From Oreocharis arfaki (lineage: Eukaryota; Chordata; Aves; Passeriformes; Paramythiidae), in contig VZRR01004499.1 in the NCBI GenBank assembly GCA_013398015.1, positions 611,611-675,610 on the forward strand: 64,000 nucleotides of DNA, given 5' to 3'. The notes beneath the pieces were generated by a model. That model was given only the letters and a program-made list of their open reading frames with translations, did no database searches and had not been told where the DNA came from. Positions 35,553 through 48,085 of this stretch are shown here, one piece after another. The translations under genes and the position numbers were made by a program. The number at the start of each line of letters is the position of its first letter. The stretch's first letter is position 1.

Positions 35553-38500
35553 TTACTGCATGCCATCATGGTGCAACAACTCCCACACTGGAGAAGAAAA
35601 ACTGCTATCTGACCTTCAGAGCTCTAAAGAGCACTCTGGTGCACTCTGCAAAGTCAGGGCATCAGCAGCAGAGAGTCCTGCCCCACTGAGGGCAGGTAGA
35701 CAGTAGAGAGTAACTGGCATCAACAGCTTATAGGAAGACCTTTATGTATACCATTAACGACTGCTATCCTGTAACAGCATTTCTATACTGTCTTTAAATG
35801 TATCTCATTTCTTTCCCGTGTCTGTTTGTCCCTATCACGTATTTATCTTGGAAGGTATTTTCCTTCTCCAGAAGAAGACACCTCATGGCTCCCACTGCCT
35901 TGTATCTGTAGGGCAGATCATTTTTCAAATGGCTGACTAACTGTGCCAGTGGTACCCCAGATCCAGAGGTAGCAGGACAGGTTTCAGTTGTGTGGTGCTT
36001 TCTGTGGAGGCTGTCTGTGAACAGTGTTTATACTTGCCAAAGCAGCTTTCTACTGCTGCGGTAAACTGTTCATGGATACTTGGATGCTGATGTGCTCTTT
36101 GGTTACAAGACAACAGCTCTGGTGGCTGGTAGAGAAAAAGAGGTGTAGGAAGGAGAGAGCAGCTTAGTTCCTTGTCCTTTGCAGAAGGAATTCAGTCTTA
36201 AACTGGAATGCTGAGAGAACAGCCAAAAGCTGCTCCAACCCAGTGACTGGATGTCAGTGAGTTGTCCAGGCTCAATGCTGCCAGAAGTGCACACACTTGT
36301 TACGACATTCCTATTTTACAATGACAGCAAATTTTCCAGCATTAAGTGTTTCTTATGGTTCATAATTATTTCAGTGTGGGATCATGAACTCTTCTCAGCA
36401 TTGCACGCCTAGAAGCCAAAGTTTCTATTTTCTTCAGCCAAAGTCCTGAATGACTTCACTAGGTATCTGGTCCTTCACACTGCCCAGGTTCTGCAGGGAG
36501 CTGGTTGATGTTGAAGCCTCTTCCACCTGCCTGTATGCCTGTGCTCACTTACTCAATTGTACTGGTGTCTGCACAATCCTTACAAAGTGTAACTGAAAAA
36601 TTGGTGTTACCATAAAGATCCTGTTCTAGCTTAGCACTTGCAGGACACCAGCTTGGCAACACGGTAAGTAAGATAAGAATGCAACTTCAGATTAAACAAC
36701 TAGCTCTCTGTGGCACCATCATCTCTGAACGGAACCAATGCTGAACACAATTTTTGGAAGGGATTTCCGGTAGCATTTGAATAGGATCATGGTTCAGAAT
36801 GTAGGCAGTTTTAAAGGTTTTCTGCACTAACTTCATTGAAATTAAATATGAGAATGGGCCCCATTGGTACAAAATACCATTGGAGTTCTACAACTGTTCT
36901 CTCTTTTCCCTCTGCAGAAGTCACCCATGTCACAATCTGGTAAAAGCTATAAAAGTGTGATTAAAAGTGTGATGTGAAGATTCTCTCCTTAAGAACTACA
37001 TGTAGACATGGAAAGATCTTTCAGCAAAGCTCTATGTATTTTAAATTAACTATTTTACTGAAAGCTAGTGCTTTCCTATAGTGCAGACAGGCTCTTTTGT
37101 CTGTATGCTTCTGCTTATGTATCCAGTTGCTGTGGCTGACTGCATAAACTTCATGAAGCATAAAGCACAGTGGGTGACAAGAAATCTTATCTAGCTGTCA
37201 TATGTTTGTAATGGCAATGAACCTACCATATAATTTCCATATATACTACTCTGAAGTAGTCTATGGTCACTGTCACTCATGGTACTGTTGTGTGTGGATA
37301 TGAAGGTCCACAAAGCGGTAAGTTAAACATGTAGTTAATCCAAGTACTGTGAAAAAATAGATAATTAGAAATATTATTAATGTTTGGGTGTTTTTTAAGG
37401 GATTATTTCTCTGGTTGTCTTTTACTTCATTACATATTTTGCAAAAAAAAGGGGATATACAATTTTTTTAAATTACTATTCTTTCAGCAGTAATTCCTTA
37501 AAATAGCATCTTGTGGTCCATATAACTTATGTTCTGCGTCAAGTATGAGTCTGTATCAGATGGTTTTATTTATTTGTAACAAGGAAATAATCCCTTCTCT
37601 AAGAATTGGCCCAATGAAATACAGAAGAGTTCTGCCATTAACCTGGACAAGACAGAGACTTTTACCTTAGGTTCCCGTATTTCATAAATGCAGTTACATG
37701 ACAAACCTAGTTGTCCTGGGAGCTATGTACAAAGAGATAAATTACATTCACTTGTATTCTTGGAAACAATTTACCTCTTGTAAATAACAATGACACAACT
37801 AACTGAGAAAGAGGCATAGTTTGAGCAGGTGATTCTTTTTTTTCTGCTATTCCTGGAAAGTTAAATTGAAGAATTTGCACCTGGAAAAATACTTGCAGAA
37901 AGTGATTTTGAGGTCATCAAATGGGATAGTTTGCAGTCAACAGTGTGGAGAAGAATACTACTCCAGTCCTCCAACAGCCATGGGTTTCATTTGTGGATGA
38001 TGTTAAAATTATCCTTCTTGGGTCTGTTGCCGTCAGTTGCAGGAATATCAGTATTGAGATATCTGTCACTTCCATTGGAACTGGCAAGAGTCACTTCCAA
38101 ATCGAAGTTCTGCAATACAGTGCACCCATCAAATACAAAGTCACATATGGCTCACAGCTCTGTAGCTCAGACAGGCCCTCCCGTAGGCCTGCAGGGTGTC
38201 AGTGTGCAGCACCCCAGGGCTTGTCTGCCTGGATGGCTGCAGACAGTCTGAGTGTTCCCCTGCCCGTGCTCTGCCTGACCGGCTGCAAGAAGTCTGTTCT
38301 CCAGAAGTCCTGTTGTCACATTAGCATGGCACTGAGCCCGTGCCCCAGCCAGCCAGGCGTAGGTCAGCCCCAGTGTAGAAGCCATGGAATCCCTTGGAGT
38401 GTGGGTAGACCAGACACAGAGTTGGCCATATCGTTCCTACGTGAGCCATAAGTGAAACAGCCCAGGACAAGACTGAGTCATTCAAGATTGGTAAATGACC

Positions 38501-39354
38501 TGTACATTCATGTAGATTTATTGTAAATTCACCACTCATCAAACACAAAAACCAATCCCGACAATGAAATTTGTACACGTTTTTAAAGATCGTGCACTTT
38601 ACTTTTTTTTTTTAATTTTTATTTTTTGTCACATAGTTGTCTTAATGCAAAGAGAAGCCATAAAAAACCCAGAAGACTAGTATGGGGTTTCTAAATAAGG
38701 GGATCATTAATTTTGAATTAATAATTCCATGTCTCTGTTCAAGGTATAATGTAAAATACTGACAAATAAATGTACAGTAAAGCAGGATTTGGTTTTGCCT
38801 TAGTGATGCTGTGAGTAAGTCAGGGGGAGTTTGCTCCTCATACTCTTGAGTTTTCCTGTGGGGCTGTACAAAATGCTGCACACTACCTTTGCAGCAGGGA
38901 CTCAATCCTGCTACTCTTGTTCACCCCAGGAGAAGGAATACAATGCTTGCAGAGTCAGGCCCAATGAAGCAATTAAATCATTCTGCTACTCTGATGTTTT
39001 CTCCCACTGAGATCACAGTAAAGGAAGCTCCTTATGTTTGAGTAAGTTTGTAAGAAATTAGTTGTTTCTATCACTTTTTCAAAAAGTTTCCAGGGTCAGG
39101 TTATCCAATAGAAATCAATAATTCATTTTAATCCCTTATCATAATTAAGTAATGCCAAAGGATTTCACTTGGTTTTGTGTTCATTTCCATTATCAAGATC
39201 TCTGTTGCAGTTTTAATTTTGCAATCCTGACTCTGGGGAGTTGACTTACATGAATTAAAATTATTTCTGTCACTTAAGATGGCAAGATCAGGACATGGTA
39301 TTGTCATGTGAAAATAGTAGTGTGTTATAACTGACAATCAGATGCTATTTTTGT

Positions 39355-39360
39355 AATAAA
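39355..39360 (+). terminator. SLC24A2: Candidate upstream poly(A) signal (AATAAA)
   Basis: A canonical hexamer followed by a T/G-rich stretch (CTTTTTTAGCATGTTTGTTT) at a suitable distance. It could be an alternative end of the SLC24A2 mRNA. Confidence 0.4.
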
Positions 39361-39821
39361 GCTTTTTTAGCATGTTTGTTTCACTTCATAGTTTTCATAC
39401 TCTTATCATCTCCCAGTTTCAGCCTATTGTAAGAAAAATCTGAAGTCCCCCATCTTTACTCATTTCAAACTTCAAAAGTAAAAATACACTGCCATGTATT
39501 TTTTATTTTGCAAGTCCAGGCAAATATTCCAGTTTTTCTCCTGTGTTTAAGTGTATGGATCATTATTCACTAGATGAAACTCTTGTATCTCTTAACCAGT
39601 ATATTCTCTGTGAATATAAGTTTGTATATAGTATGAAAGTTACCTTTATTTGTACATAGGCTCTTGGAAATAATCCCTTCTATCAAGGTCCTACTTCACT
39701 GTATCTACAGAATGTTTCACTGTGGCGTGTACACTTTCTCACCTTACCATATTAATACAGAGTTCTTCATATAAATCACTTTATGTAATTGAGTTGTCTA
39801 AGTGTGAATAACAATAACAAC

Positions 39822-39837
39822 AATAAATACTAATAAA
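39822..39837 (+). terminator. SLC24A2: Candidate distal poly(A) signals (two AATAAA hexamers)
   Basis: AATAAA at 39822-39827 and 39832-39837 are followed within about 15-30 nt by a GT/T-rich element (GTGTGTCAGTTTG ... TTTTGTCTT). This is the usual layout of a vertebrate cleavage site near 39850. It is the best candidate for the gene's distal end. Confidence 0.5.
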
Positions 39838-39850
39838 AAGACTGAAGAGT

Positions 39851-42120
39851 GTGTCAGTTTGCTCAGTATCTTTTGTCTTAATGGTCTTGGGTTTGCTGTT
39901 ACTCTGAAAATAGTACTTTAACTACTTTCTCCAGGTTCAGTGATGATCTGCAGTGCTGCTTGTCATTATCAGTGCTCAAGCTGCACTGCTTGCCTCTTGC
40001 CATGTCCCAGTACACACAGAGTAAGGAAACTGCCTGTCTTTCAGTGAGCTTAAAATTTTGTTCGACATGAATTTTTCATCTACATCCCAATGTGAATCCA
40101 AACTATCTGGAGTTGTGTATGTCTGGAGCCCTGTCATTCCATTTGGGATTAAGTTCCCTTACTTTACTGATACATTTCATCACAAGATGTTTTGATTGCC
40201 ATTCTTTACTTTGACACCTTGTTTAATCATCAGGCTGCAGTCTGTTGTCCTTACCAGCTAGGCTTTTTTTAAGTCTGTTCTTGTGTGAATGATGCATTTA
40301 AATAAAAGAATGATCTTCAGTAAATGACAGCAAAAGAAAGTCAATAATACTAAAATTTTCCCATAATCAACCAAACTTTCCATCTTCACAAGTTACAAAA
40401 GGTTGCCCGTGGACATTATTACTTAGTATTTCTCCCACAGCAGCCCCGGGAAGTCATCCTCCCCAGTGAATTAAGGTGGTTTTTGTGAGGCCTTGTGCCA
40501 ACGCTGAAGGTGTGAGCTCAGGAGAGAGTTTTTTCATTCATCTTTAACCATACTAGAGCCTTAAAATTTTAGACTGGAAACAAAAGAAATTTGCAGATAG
40601 CCTAGGAGTTGAGAATGGTGATTGTACTGAGACATTCATGCCTGCCAAACAACAAAAAACAAGGTCAAACACATCCTACAAAAACCAGAGTTGGTGTAGG
40701 CTCCAAGTCACAGAGACACATGTGGGATGTTTTGAAATACAGGTTGGAGATAGAGAGTTTGTAAAAAGACTTTTAGGCTTTATCTGAGAAGTGAACATGT
40801 GTATATACACACAGAGGTGTTCATAGCATTGCCCTATGGGTGTGTGTTTTCTTGCCCTGCTGCTTGCTAACGTTTGATCCCTTCCTCAACTCCAGCGACT
40901 TTCGTAAAGTAGAGAATTTTGAGTCCTTCAGTACCACAGCAGACCTTGGTGGTATATGACTGGGGTGAGCAGGGAGAAAAGAAAAACATATTATATATCC
41001 ACCACAATCCTGCCTGGGGGAATGAAGGCAAGTTGCCTTGCCAAGTGTCCACAAGCAAGTACTTCACTGCCTTATCTGTAGCATCGAAAAAACCATTCAC
41101 TATTACTTTTTCCCTTCACAAATAGTTGCATTTGGAGTGTTTATTGACAAGGAGAAAAGCAATGTGCATGTGAAAACTGAGTTAAAACCTTCCTTCCCTG
41201 GAAAGACTTCAGAATTTCCCTTTAAAACAAAGAGTTCCTTTTCCATCAACACATATCTCAGAAAAATAAATATTTCTACCAGAAACTTTGAAGGAGTACA
41301 GAGAGCTAGACTACAGATTTTAGCCCTAAAGAGATGTTTTGTCATCCCTTCATGTCTTATTTATGCAAATTTTCACATCACAGTTTGAACAACATATATA
41401 TGTTGTGGACAAGGGGGGTGGGGGGTTTAACAGGATGATGAGGTACTAGCAATTAGCTGTAAATCTACAGTATTGCTTCTGAGGCATCAAACCCAAACTG
41501 AACCATTTTTTATTAGCCAAATATGAAGATAGGTGGAGAAGTTACCAGCATCCTGTAAGTTTGAAGCACACCAAATAGGATGTTTGAGCAACAGTTTTAC
41601 AATTAATGAAACTCTGAATGAACGAGAAGTGTCCCACAAACCTTTGGGTTGCTTGCAAACACTTTTTGCCTGTCCACCAGCAATGGCAAGTAAATACCAG
41701 CCCTCAGCTACAACTTTCCACTAACTGCTGATAAAAATGTGTGAAACTGCATGTGCTGGTTCTGCTGTACTGGAGGATTGCCTGCAGTGGGGCTGTGTCA
41801 GAGCCGAAGAGCAGGTCTGGCTAGGGCTTGCTGTCTGAGGCAGAGGAGGCAGAGGAGGAGGTGGGTGGGAGGGTATGTATGTGGCCACTGTCTGGCGTGG
41901 GAAAACATGCCACTTCATTGGACCTTGCATTTGATGCTGTGATCCAGGGAGCAGGGCAGGAGGAAAAACTATGAGGAGAAACTGACATAAAAATTGCCAG
42001 TTACAATTTATGCCTAAAAGGACACATAACAGATGATTTTCACTCCTGTCTCTCTGCAGCCCATTTTAATTTTGTTGTAAAATGAAGGAGTACAACCCTG
42101 AGTAACATCATTTAGGGGAC
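39851..42120. other. Intergenic sequence, nothing recognised
   Basis: No exons or repeat families recognised. G-rich short runs occur at 41412-41426 and about 41838-41873. Confidence 0.5.
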
Positions 42121-42200
42121 ACTGTGTAAGCAGGGAGGTTGGACGTGATGAGCCCACCAGTGGTGCCCTGCAACCTTAAAAATTCAGTGATCCTGTGAAT
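42120..42200 (+). mobile_element. Very short, old CR1 3' tail
   Basis: 'gggaggttggacgtgatgag' followed by 'tgccctgcaaccttaaaaat' and 'tcagtgatcctgtga' matches the order of the CR1 end (ggttggacttgatgatct ... ccaaccttaacaattctatg) with heavy mutation. Only about 80 bp remain. Confidence 0.6.
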
Positions 42201-45200
42201 GGTTTAGTGCACTGGATGGTAAGAGTGAAAAAACTGCTCCCACTGCTCCACTTATCATCACCCCCACTTATTTCATGTTCTTTGTTACTAACTAGGATGA
42301 AGGAAAAGGGAAACTACTCCCAGAATTGTCAAATTCCCTGTGAAGATCTGGACCTGCTCTTGTCATCATGTACTGCCTTCCTGCCTTGAAGGCATGGAAG
42401 AAAGACCTTGCCATATTGCTGGTCAGAATTTGCCTCTCACAGCAATGACCAACTCTTGCTGATTGGGTATCTGGGTTTTCATGACTAAGAGATTGTCGTC
42501 TGATCCTCTGGAACTAGGGCATGCTGCTAGCCAAAACTAGCTCTAAAGAGCTTCCCTTAAGCTCACAAAATGCAAGGCTATTGAAGAATAATCAGTTTGA
42601 GTGCTGGAAATACTAGCTTGTTCCATGTTAATGTGCTGTATGATTCAGCATTTGTCAAACGTGTCAGTCAAAAGTATCTCAGTCAAAAGTATCAGTAAAC
42701 CCATTTTCTGTTATATTATGAATGTACATTATGTAATGAATTTTTGAAAAATTATTCCCTAAAATTTACTTTACTCTCCACTCAGAACAACTTTCAGCAA
42801 AGCTTTTATCAGAAACTGACTGAAAACAGAAATTGCTAAAAGTTCATGATTGTTAATAAGCAATTTTTCCAAAAAGAAATTTCCTGGACAGCTTTTCTCC
42901 ACCACCATCACCTGTCTTGCTAAAAACCTATTTAAAACACGCAAGGGTGGTGTCCTGAGAAGAGCTGGGACAAGCATGGTGGAGCCAAACCTTCCCTGTC
43001 CTCAGGCCTGTTTTTACTGCCCTGGCTCCCTCTGCATTCCTGTCCTCTCTGTTTCTCACACTGCCCAGCATCCAAAATAATTCCTGTCACAAGTGGTGCC
43101 CCAGCAAGTGGAGGCAGGTGGTGCTCAGAGCAAGAAGGTCTCGGGCTTTTGACCCCTCATAAGGCTCAGGCAGCTGAAAGCACCCGCACCTACAAGTAAA
43201 TCCACAGCCCTGGAATGAAACAGACATGTTGTAACTCAGGTTCTGTCTTTGAGGCTTCGTTTTATGTATTCCTGGGATTTTCACCTTTTCTCATCTTAAT
43301 TAGTATCTCAGTAAGTCATCTGTGTTTTTGTAATCCATCACATCCTGGAGAGAAGTCTGGCTTTTGCTTATAGAAGAGAGCAGTGTAATGCCCACATGAT
43401 GCTCCTTCAGGTACACTGCCAGCACTGCCATCCTCCAGGCAAGGCCAGTTTGTCCAGCTGTCTCCACTTTTAGCTGTCTGTGGTATTGCTTGGCAGCTGA
43501 ACATAGAGTGGCAAGGTCAGCTCTGCAGGCACCACCAGGCACTGTGGAAGGAGCAGAGAGCAGCTGGCAGAAGCAGGGCATCCTCAGTTGTTTCACAGTG
43601 GGTTTGTGTGAAGTCTGGATACCAACAGAAAGGTGATGCCTGCACCCACTGCCTCACCTGCCTATGTACCTGCACCCACTGCCTCACCTGCCTTGGTGAG
43701 CTCCACCATTCCTGCCCTGAAGGAAGTAGGGCATAAAGGTACTTTGGCACTTGCACCAGCTTGTCCAGACCTGCTAAAGTCACAGACCCCGACACAGGCC
43801 TTGTGAGCAGACACTTCTGGGAAAGGGAAAAAAAATTAAGATCTCTTAGTCAGAAGGTCTGCCACAAACTGCATCAGGAAGAGGTGGGCACATTGATCTC
43901 CCAGAGAGACAGTAATCTTGCAGAATGTCAAGGCCGGTGGGTGGACTGAAACACAAACAGGTCATGTCCTCAGTGCATGGAAGGTGGCTTATCTGGATTA
44001 ATAACTGGTGCTGGCATGGTTGCTGAAGCTTTCATTTTCTTGGAATTACCTTAATACCAAAGTGTCTGGTAGCAGGTGTGCCTGCGGACATTTGCAGGCA
44101 ATTATCTCTGCTGACAACAAGGAGATATAATAAACCTCATAATGCAGGAGAGAGCAAGGCACAGCCAGGCAAGGACAGTAAGCAGGGCAGTACATCTCCT
44201 CATGTCCTTGTTCCAAATATATACTCAGCATTACAGCAGCTGTTCTCCAGAAAAAACCTCTGCTGGCCTTCACTGCAACAAAAGCATCCTCCTCTGGGCT
44301 GATTTCAATCCTGAATGTAAAAGAATAAGGGCAGTGATAGAGATCATAAAGAGTACGGTAAATACTAACTACATTAGCCAATACAGGGCAGGTGCCTAAA
44401 CAAAGCTCTAGGTTTCTCCAGGCTCCTGCACCAGCCCAAGGTATGATAAAGAGCAGTTGGGCTTGGATGGAACTTTGCCTTTCATCTTGACCTATGTAGG
44501 GAGTGTCTTCTCTCTTAAGACTCACATGGGGTGAATTTCGTCAGCCTCACCATGTGCCTCTGAAGAGCTGCAATTGTGTTTTCCTTCTAGACTGACAAAA
44601 ATACATTTCCTTCTGTTCACTATGTGTTCTGGTTGCCATGCCAAGTAAGGGAGCAAATCTCATCATTTCCTGAGGAAGGGATAGTGAAGGTCTCTGCACC
44701 TGCAGAAGGGCTGTGGGTGAAAGCACACATCTGCTCAGCATGAACAAACTCACTGCGCAACACGCAACCTGCCAGCAGGCTGCAGGGAACAACTCCTCCA
44801 GACTGGCTGCATCTGAAGGCCTTGCTGATTTTGATCTGTGGACCATCAATGAGTCAGCAGCAGAGTGAAAATCTGATGTATTTGAGAAGCTTGTCAAGCT
44901 ACACAGCACTATGAACAGCAAAGGAAAGAGGCTCAGTGAACCTCTTTCTCCTATGTTGGTGTCTGGTTTTAATCTCAGTTAATATGCAGCTAATTTGAAA
45001 GAAAAAAATCCAGATAAGTCAAATTCATCTAGGAAAAGTAATTTTTCTACTCTAAACTGTACTTCTTCCTCAATTTCTCATTTACTGAGAGCAGAGTTGG
45101 TCTGAGAAGATAATACCTTTACTTGGCACTGGAAAAAGCACTCTAACCTCAACTAGGAGAAATCAAGTAAGCGTATTTAAACTGGCCTTTCTGTGAAATT

Positions 45201-45266
45201 GGGAGACAGCATCTGGCATGAATTTGTTGTTTGGAAGTTTGGCTTTGCATGCTAATGTGGAGGTAT
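42201..45266. other. Intergenic sequence, no gene recognised
   Basis: Somewhat GC-richer between 43000 and 45000. A tandem repeat of about 27 bp lies at 43638-43691. An open frame on the minus strand at 44046-44525 (159 codons) has no recognisable domain. No splice structure could be supported. Confidence 0.45.
43638..43691 (+). repeat. Two-copy tandem repeat, about 27 bp unit
   Basis: The unit CCTGCACCCACTGCCTCACC followed by TGCC occurs twice, separated by a few bases. Confidence 0.85.
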
Positions 45267-45836
45267 TGTCACAGAAACTGTGGGAAAAACAGAAACTCTG
45301 CAACAGCATCTTTTCAGTGTTAGAGAACCAAGGCATTACTTTATTTTGGCCAGGATGTGCAGTAGAAATCGTTTCATCCACACGTGTCTGGGTTGTGCAG
45401 TGAAAATCATTCCATCACACATGGTTCTTTATCAGACTTTTCACATACCTATACAGACAAAACACAAAGAAATTATCGTACACTGGTCTTAAATTACACA
45501 ATTCTTAGTATTCAATCTGCTATCGGTTATTGATCCCTTTGCTTCCGATGCTAATTTGGTCCTCATTCTTTGGTTCTCTTATCAATCTTTTCCCAGACCA
45601 GATGTGTCTGACCTCTCAAGGGGTTGATGTTTGGGGTAATGGTTGTTAATGTTCATTTATCTCCAATGTATCTTCTGGCTACTCCCAATCCGTAGATTTT
45701 AAACTCATCAGGCTTCTCCCTGTGAACACAGTCTTTTGCAGAGAAACTTCAATTCCCTTGCCCCTGGGCAAAGGAGAACAAACCCCCGACTAAAGTTACA
45801 TTTAAAAAAAAAAATTAAGTTTAATCATTTCCAACA
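45267..45836 (-). mobile_element. Solo LTR of an endogenous retrovirus (copy 1, minus strand)
   Basis: On the minus strand the element starts TGTTGGAAATG and ends GTGACA, so it has the TG...CA ends of a retroviral LTR. It is about 570 bp and has an AATAAA poly(A) signal (complement at 45340-45345) in its 3' quarter. It is flanked by the 4-bp direct repeat GTAT (45263-45266 and 45837-45840), a perfect target-site duplication. It is almost identical to the LTR at 48962-49530, with about ten differences by eye. No retroviral genes are attached, so it is a solo LTR left by recombination. A 4-bp duplication is typical of gammaretrovirus-like (class I) elements. Confidence 0.87.
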
Positions 45837-46301
45837 GTATCTGCTGTGGGATAAGGTAAGATTTCAACACAAAATTACAAATAAAAGAGTTCCAGGTATC
45901 TCAGCTATTTAGAATATTTGATGCAGTGAAAATATAAGTTTGTTTCCACTAGAAATAAAATAATTACTAAAAATATTTCTGGCCTTTATTGTATATAGTG
46001 TCCCTCACTTTGAGTAAGACTTGTCCTCGTGTAACAACGTCCCTTTAATTTACTCCCTCCCCTGCCCCTGTCTCCCATTAAAAAGAAGATGCTGTAGTGA
46101 CAGGATGTCTGACATTTTGTTTCACGTACACTGCTGGAATATAGCTTATGCTGCAATTTTCAGGCCTTCAGTTGATGTTCTGCTTCTGATAGGAAAGATG
46201 GATGCTAATGTCTTTACAAACAATTCAATGGGTGACGGTCTTCAGGAGAGATGGGTGTTAATGTCTTTGAAATGGGTCTTAATGTCTCTAGCAACCTCAA
46301 G
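45837..46301. other. Sequence between LTRs, unclassified
   Basis: AT-rich start, then a stretch without recognisable features. It may be part of the LTR-like unit that follows. Confidence 0.3.
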
Positions 46302-46855
46302 CCACACAAGCTACATAACCCAGCTAGCTTGACCCCTGAACTTTAGGGTAATAGACAAATGGATCCGCATAAAATCTATTGCAGAACCCAGCCAGCCTGA
46401 ATTTTGAAACATTGGAGGAAAATGACAGGTTCAAGAGGGGAGTATGTTGGAGGTGGTTTGGGAAGGCTGCACCTTCCTGGTACCTCAGCCAATGTGGAAG
46501 GGACGGGGACAAGATGTGGCCAAGGGGTTTAGGATAAAAGGAGGCTGTGCCCTCTGAAACTGACACGGTGGTAGAGCANCCACACAAGCTACATAACCCA
46601 GCTAGCTTGACCCCTGAACTTTAGGGTAATAGACAAATGGATCCGCATAAAATCTATTGCAGAACCCAGCCAGCCTGAATTTTGAAACATTGGAGGAAAA
46701 TGACAGGTTCAAGAGGGGAATATGTTGGAGGTGGTTTGGGAAGGCTGCACCTTCCTGGTACCTCAGCCAATGTGGAAGGGAAGGGGACAAGATGTGGCCA
46801 GGGGTTTAAGATAAAAGGAGGCTGTGCCCTCTGAAACTGACGCGGTGGTAGAGCA
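46302..46855 (+). repeat. 277-bp direct duplication around a single N
   Basis: Copy 1 is 46302-46578 and copy 2 is 46580-46855, with an N at 46579 and about five differences, including a 1-bp deletion. It has the same layout as at 18526. Probably an assembly join and not a true tandem repeat. Confidence 0.87.
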
Positions 46856-47396
46856 TGAGAGGGGTGCGGAGGCACCGCCACGTCACCCCAGAAAGCGTCC
46901 CTAAGATCGCCCCTGGGTTCTGCCTCTCGGGCAGACTGCTGACAGGCTGTGCACAAGGTGCTGGTGTAGAAGCACAGCTCTACACAACGTGGGGGAAAAT
47001 AGCAGGCGGCGAGAACAAAGAGCAGGCGGGATCTTCTGCGTAGCGTTCCACAGAGCTTACCCCACAGGAGAGTCCAGCGACGAAAGCCGAGAACAAAGCA
47101 GAGTCCAGGGGTTTTGTACCAGGGGAAATAAGGGGTGGAGAGAACATCAGAGACAAATCATCTGAGGGCATCAGGGAGAATGACAGTCCAATAGGGAAAA
47201 GAGAAGGCGGGGAAGGAGAACTGGGAGCCAATGTAACATTGAGGAGGGGAGAACATTCTAGGGCAAAGCCGCAACTGGGAAAAGAGGGAGGAGAGTTGCT
47301 AAGCCAATCCTGTGGCAATGATCTGCATAGGGAAGCAATGTATTGTGGGCTCTCACCATGGCCTTAGGTCTTAGCCTTCATAATGGTGCCACCACT

Positions 47397-47938
47397 GTAG
47401 GTTTATGTAATTTTCGACTAGTTTTTGGTTGCAACATGAAATCTTGAGAGAGGATAGTTTCATGGGACTGTGCCCTAGTGAATGGAATCTCTCGCTCTCT
47501 CTACAAGAAAAGGTACAGGATTTTTCTGGGTTTTTTATGGACTGGCTTTTCTCAGTGGAGTTTTTTGCATGTTTCTGTTGCATTATCTTCATTGGGCTGC
47601 TGTAGTAGAGGTTTTCCCGATATAGCTAGTCTTGTCCATTTTTTAATATGTGAACAGTATCACANCGGTAGGTTTATGTAATTTCCAACTAGTTTTGTGG
47701 TTGCAACATGAAATCTTTAGAGAGGGTAGTTTCATGGGACTGTGCCCTAGTGAATGGAATCTCTCTCTCTCTTTTTTACAAGAAAAGGTACAGGATTTTT
47801 CTGGTTTTTTTATGGACTGGCTTTTCATAGTGGAGTTTTTTGTATGTTTCTGTTGCATTATCTTCATTGGACTGCTGTAGTAAAGGTTTTCCCGATATAG
47901 CTAGTCTTGTCCATTTTTTAATATGTGAGCAGTATCAC
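47397..47938 (+). repeat. ~269-bp direct duplication around a single N
   Basis: Copy 1 is 47397-47665 and copy 2 is 47670-47938, with an N at 47667. The copies differ by roughly ten bases, more than in the other two N-flanked duplications. They may be two paralogous repeat copies or two haplotypes joined by the assembler. Confidence 0.82.
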
Positions 47939-48085
47939 TGTGAGTTCCTGAGGTTACAGCTCCTCATCTGCTTCTGCCCTCTGGGTTATGAAATGGTTAA
48001 TCCCTTGTTTTGTTCTATTGAAAGTCATCTTCCAGAGATTCTTATCTTTGTGGTTGTGAGCATTTGCTTTAAATAAAACCCTATC

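Larger units (their letters stand above)
1..39850 (+). other. SLC24A2: SLC24A2 (NCKX2) gene, 3' half, transcribed left to right
   Basis: Gene span inferred from seven + strand exons whose joined reading frame matches the C-terminal part of NCKX2, a plasma-membrane exchanger that extrudes Ca2+ and K+ in exchange for Na+ in neurons and cone photoreceptors. The family has two membrane-domain clusters, each with an alpha repeat, separated by a large cytoplasmic loop. The window covers the end of that loop and the second cluster. NCKX1 was considered because the domain is closely related. The loop motifs RASILHNIAKKK, RQNGAANH and PVQNG and the ending CPVSI fit NCKX2 better from memory of the family. 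The right border is an estimate from poly(A) signals. The left part of the gene lies outside the window. Confidence 0.9.
33061..39850 (+). other. SLC24A2: Probable long 3' UTR of SLC24A2
   Basis: No further exon and no convincing independent gene is seen after the stop codon. Brain NCKX2 transcripts are known to have long 3' UTRs. The proposed end is set by the AATAAA pair at 39822 and 39832. It includes an A-rich tract at 33082-33120, a TTTG repeat at 35528-35552 and a GC-richer island at about 38150-38420. ORFs inside (34474-34899; 37945-38451) look random. An alternative shorter end at 39355 is possible. Confidence 0.55.
46302..48085 (+). mobile_element. LTR-like or other repetitive element, unclassified
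   Basis: Each copy of the first duplicated segment contains a TATA-like box (GATAAAAGGAGG near 46531 and 46810). This is followed by a GC-rich, leader-like stretch at 46855-47300. The block ends with an AATAAA at about 48070 (TTTAAATAAAACCC). This resembles the promoter-to-poly(A) arrangement of an avian LTR or LTR plus leader, but I cannot fix borders, find a target-site duplication or name a family. No gag or pol reading frame is seen. Its true length is uncertain because two N-flanked duplications lie inside. Confidence 0.35.

Noticed and set aside
37945..38451. Open reading frame of 168 codons on the plus strand, the longest + frame
   Set aside because: It lies in the presumed 3' UTR, overlaps other open frames in the GC-rich patch and resembles no family.
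44046..44525. Open reading frame of 159 codons on the minus strand
   Set aside because: No recognisable domain and no protein-like composition. There is no supporting splice or promoter signal, and its length is expected by chance in this locally GC-richer stretch.
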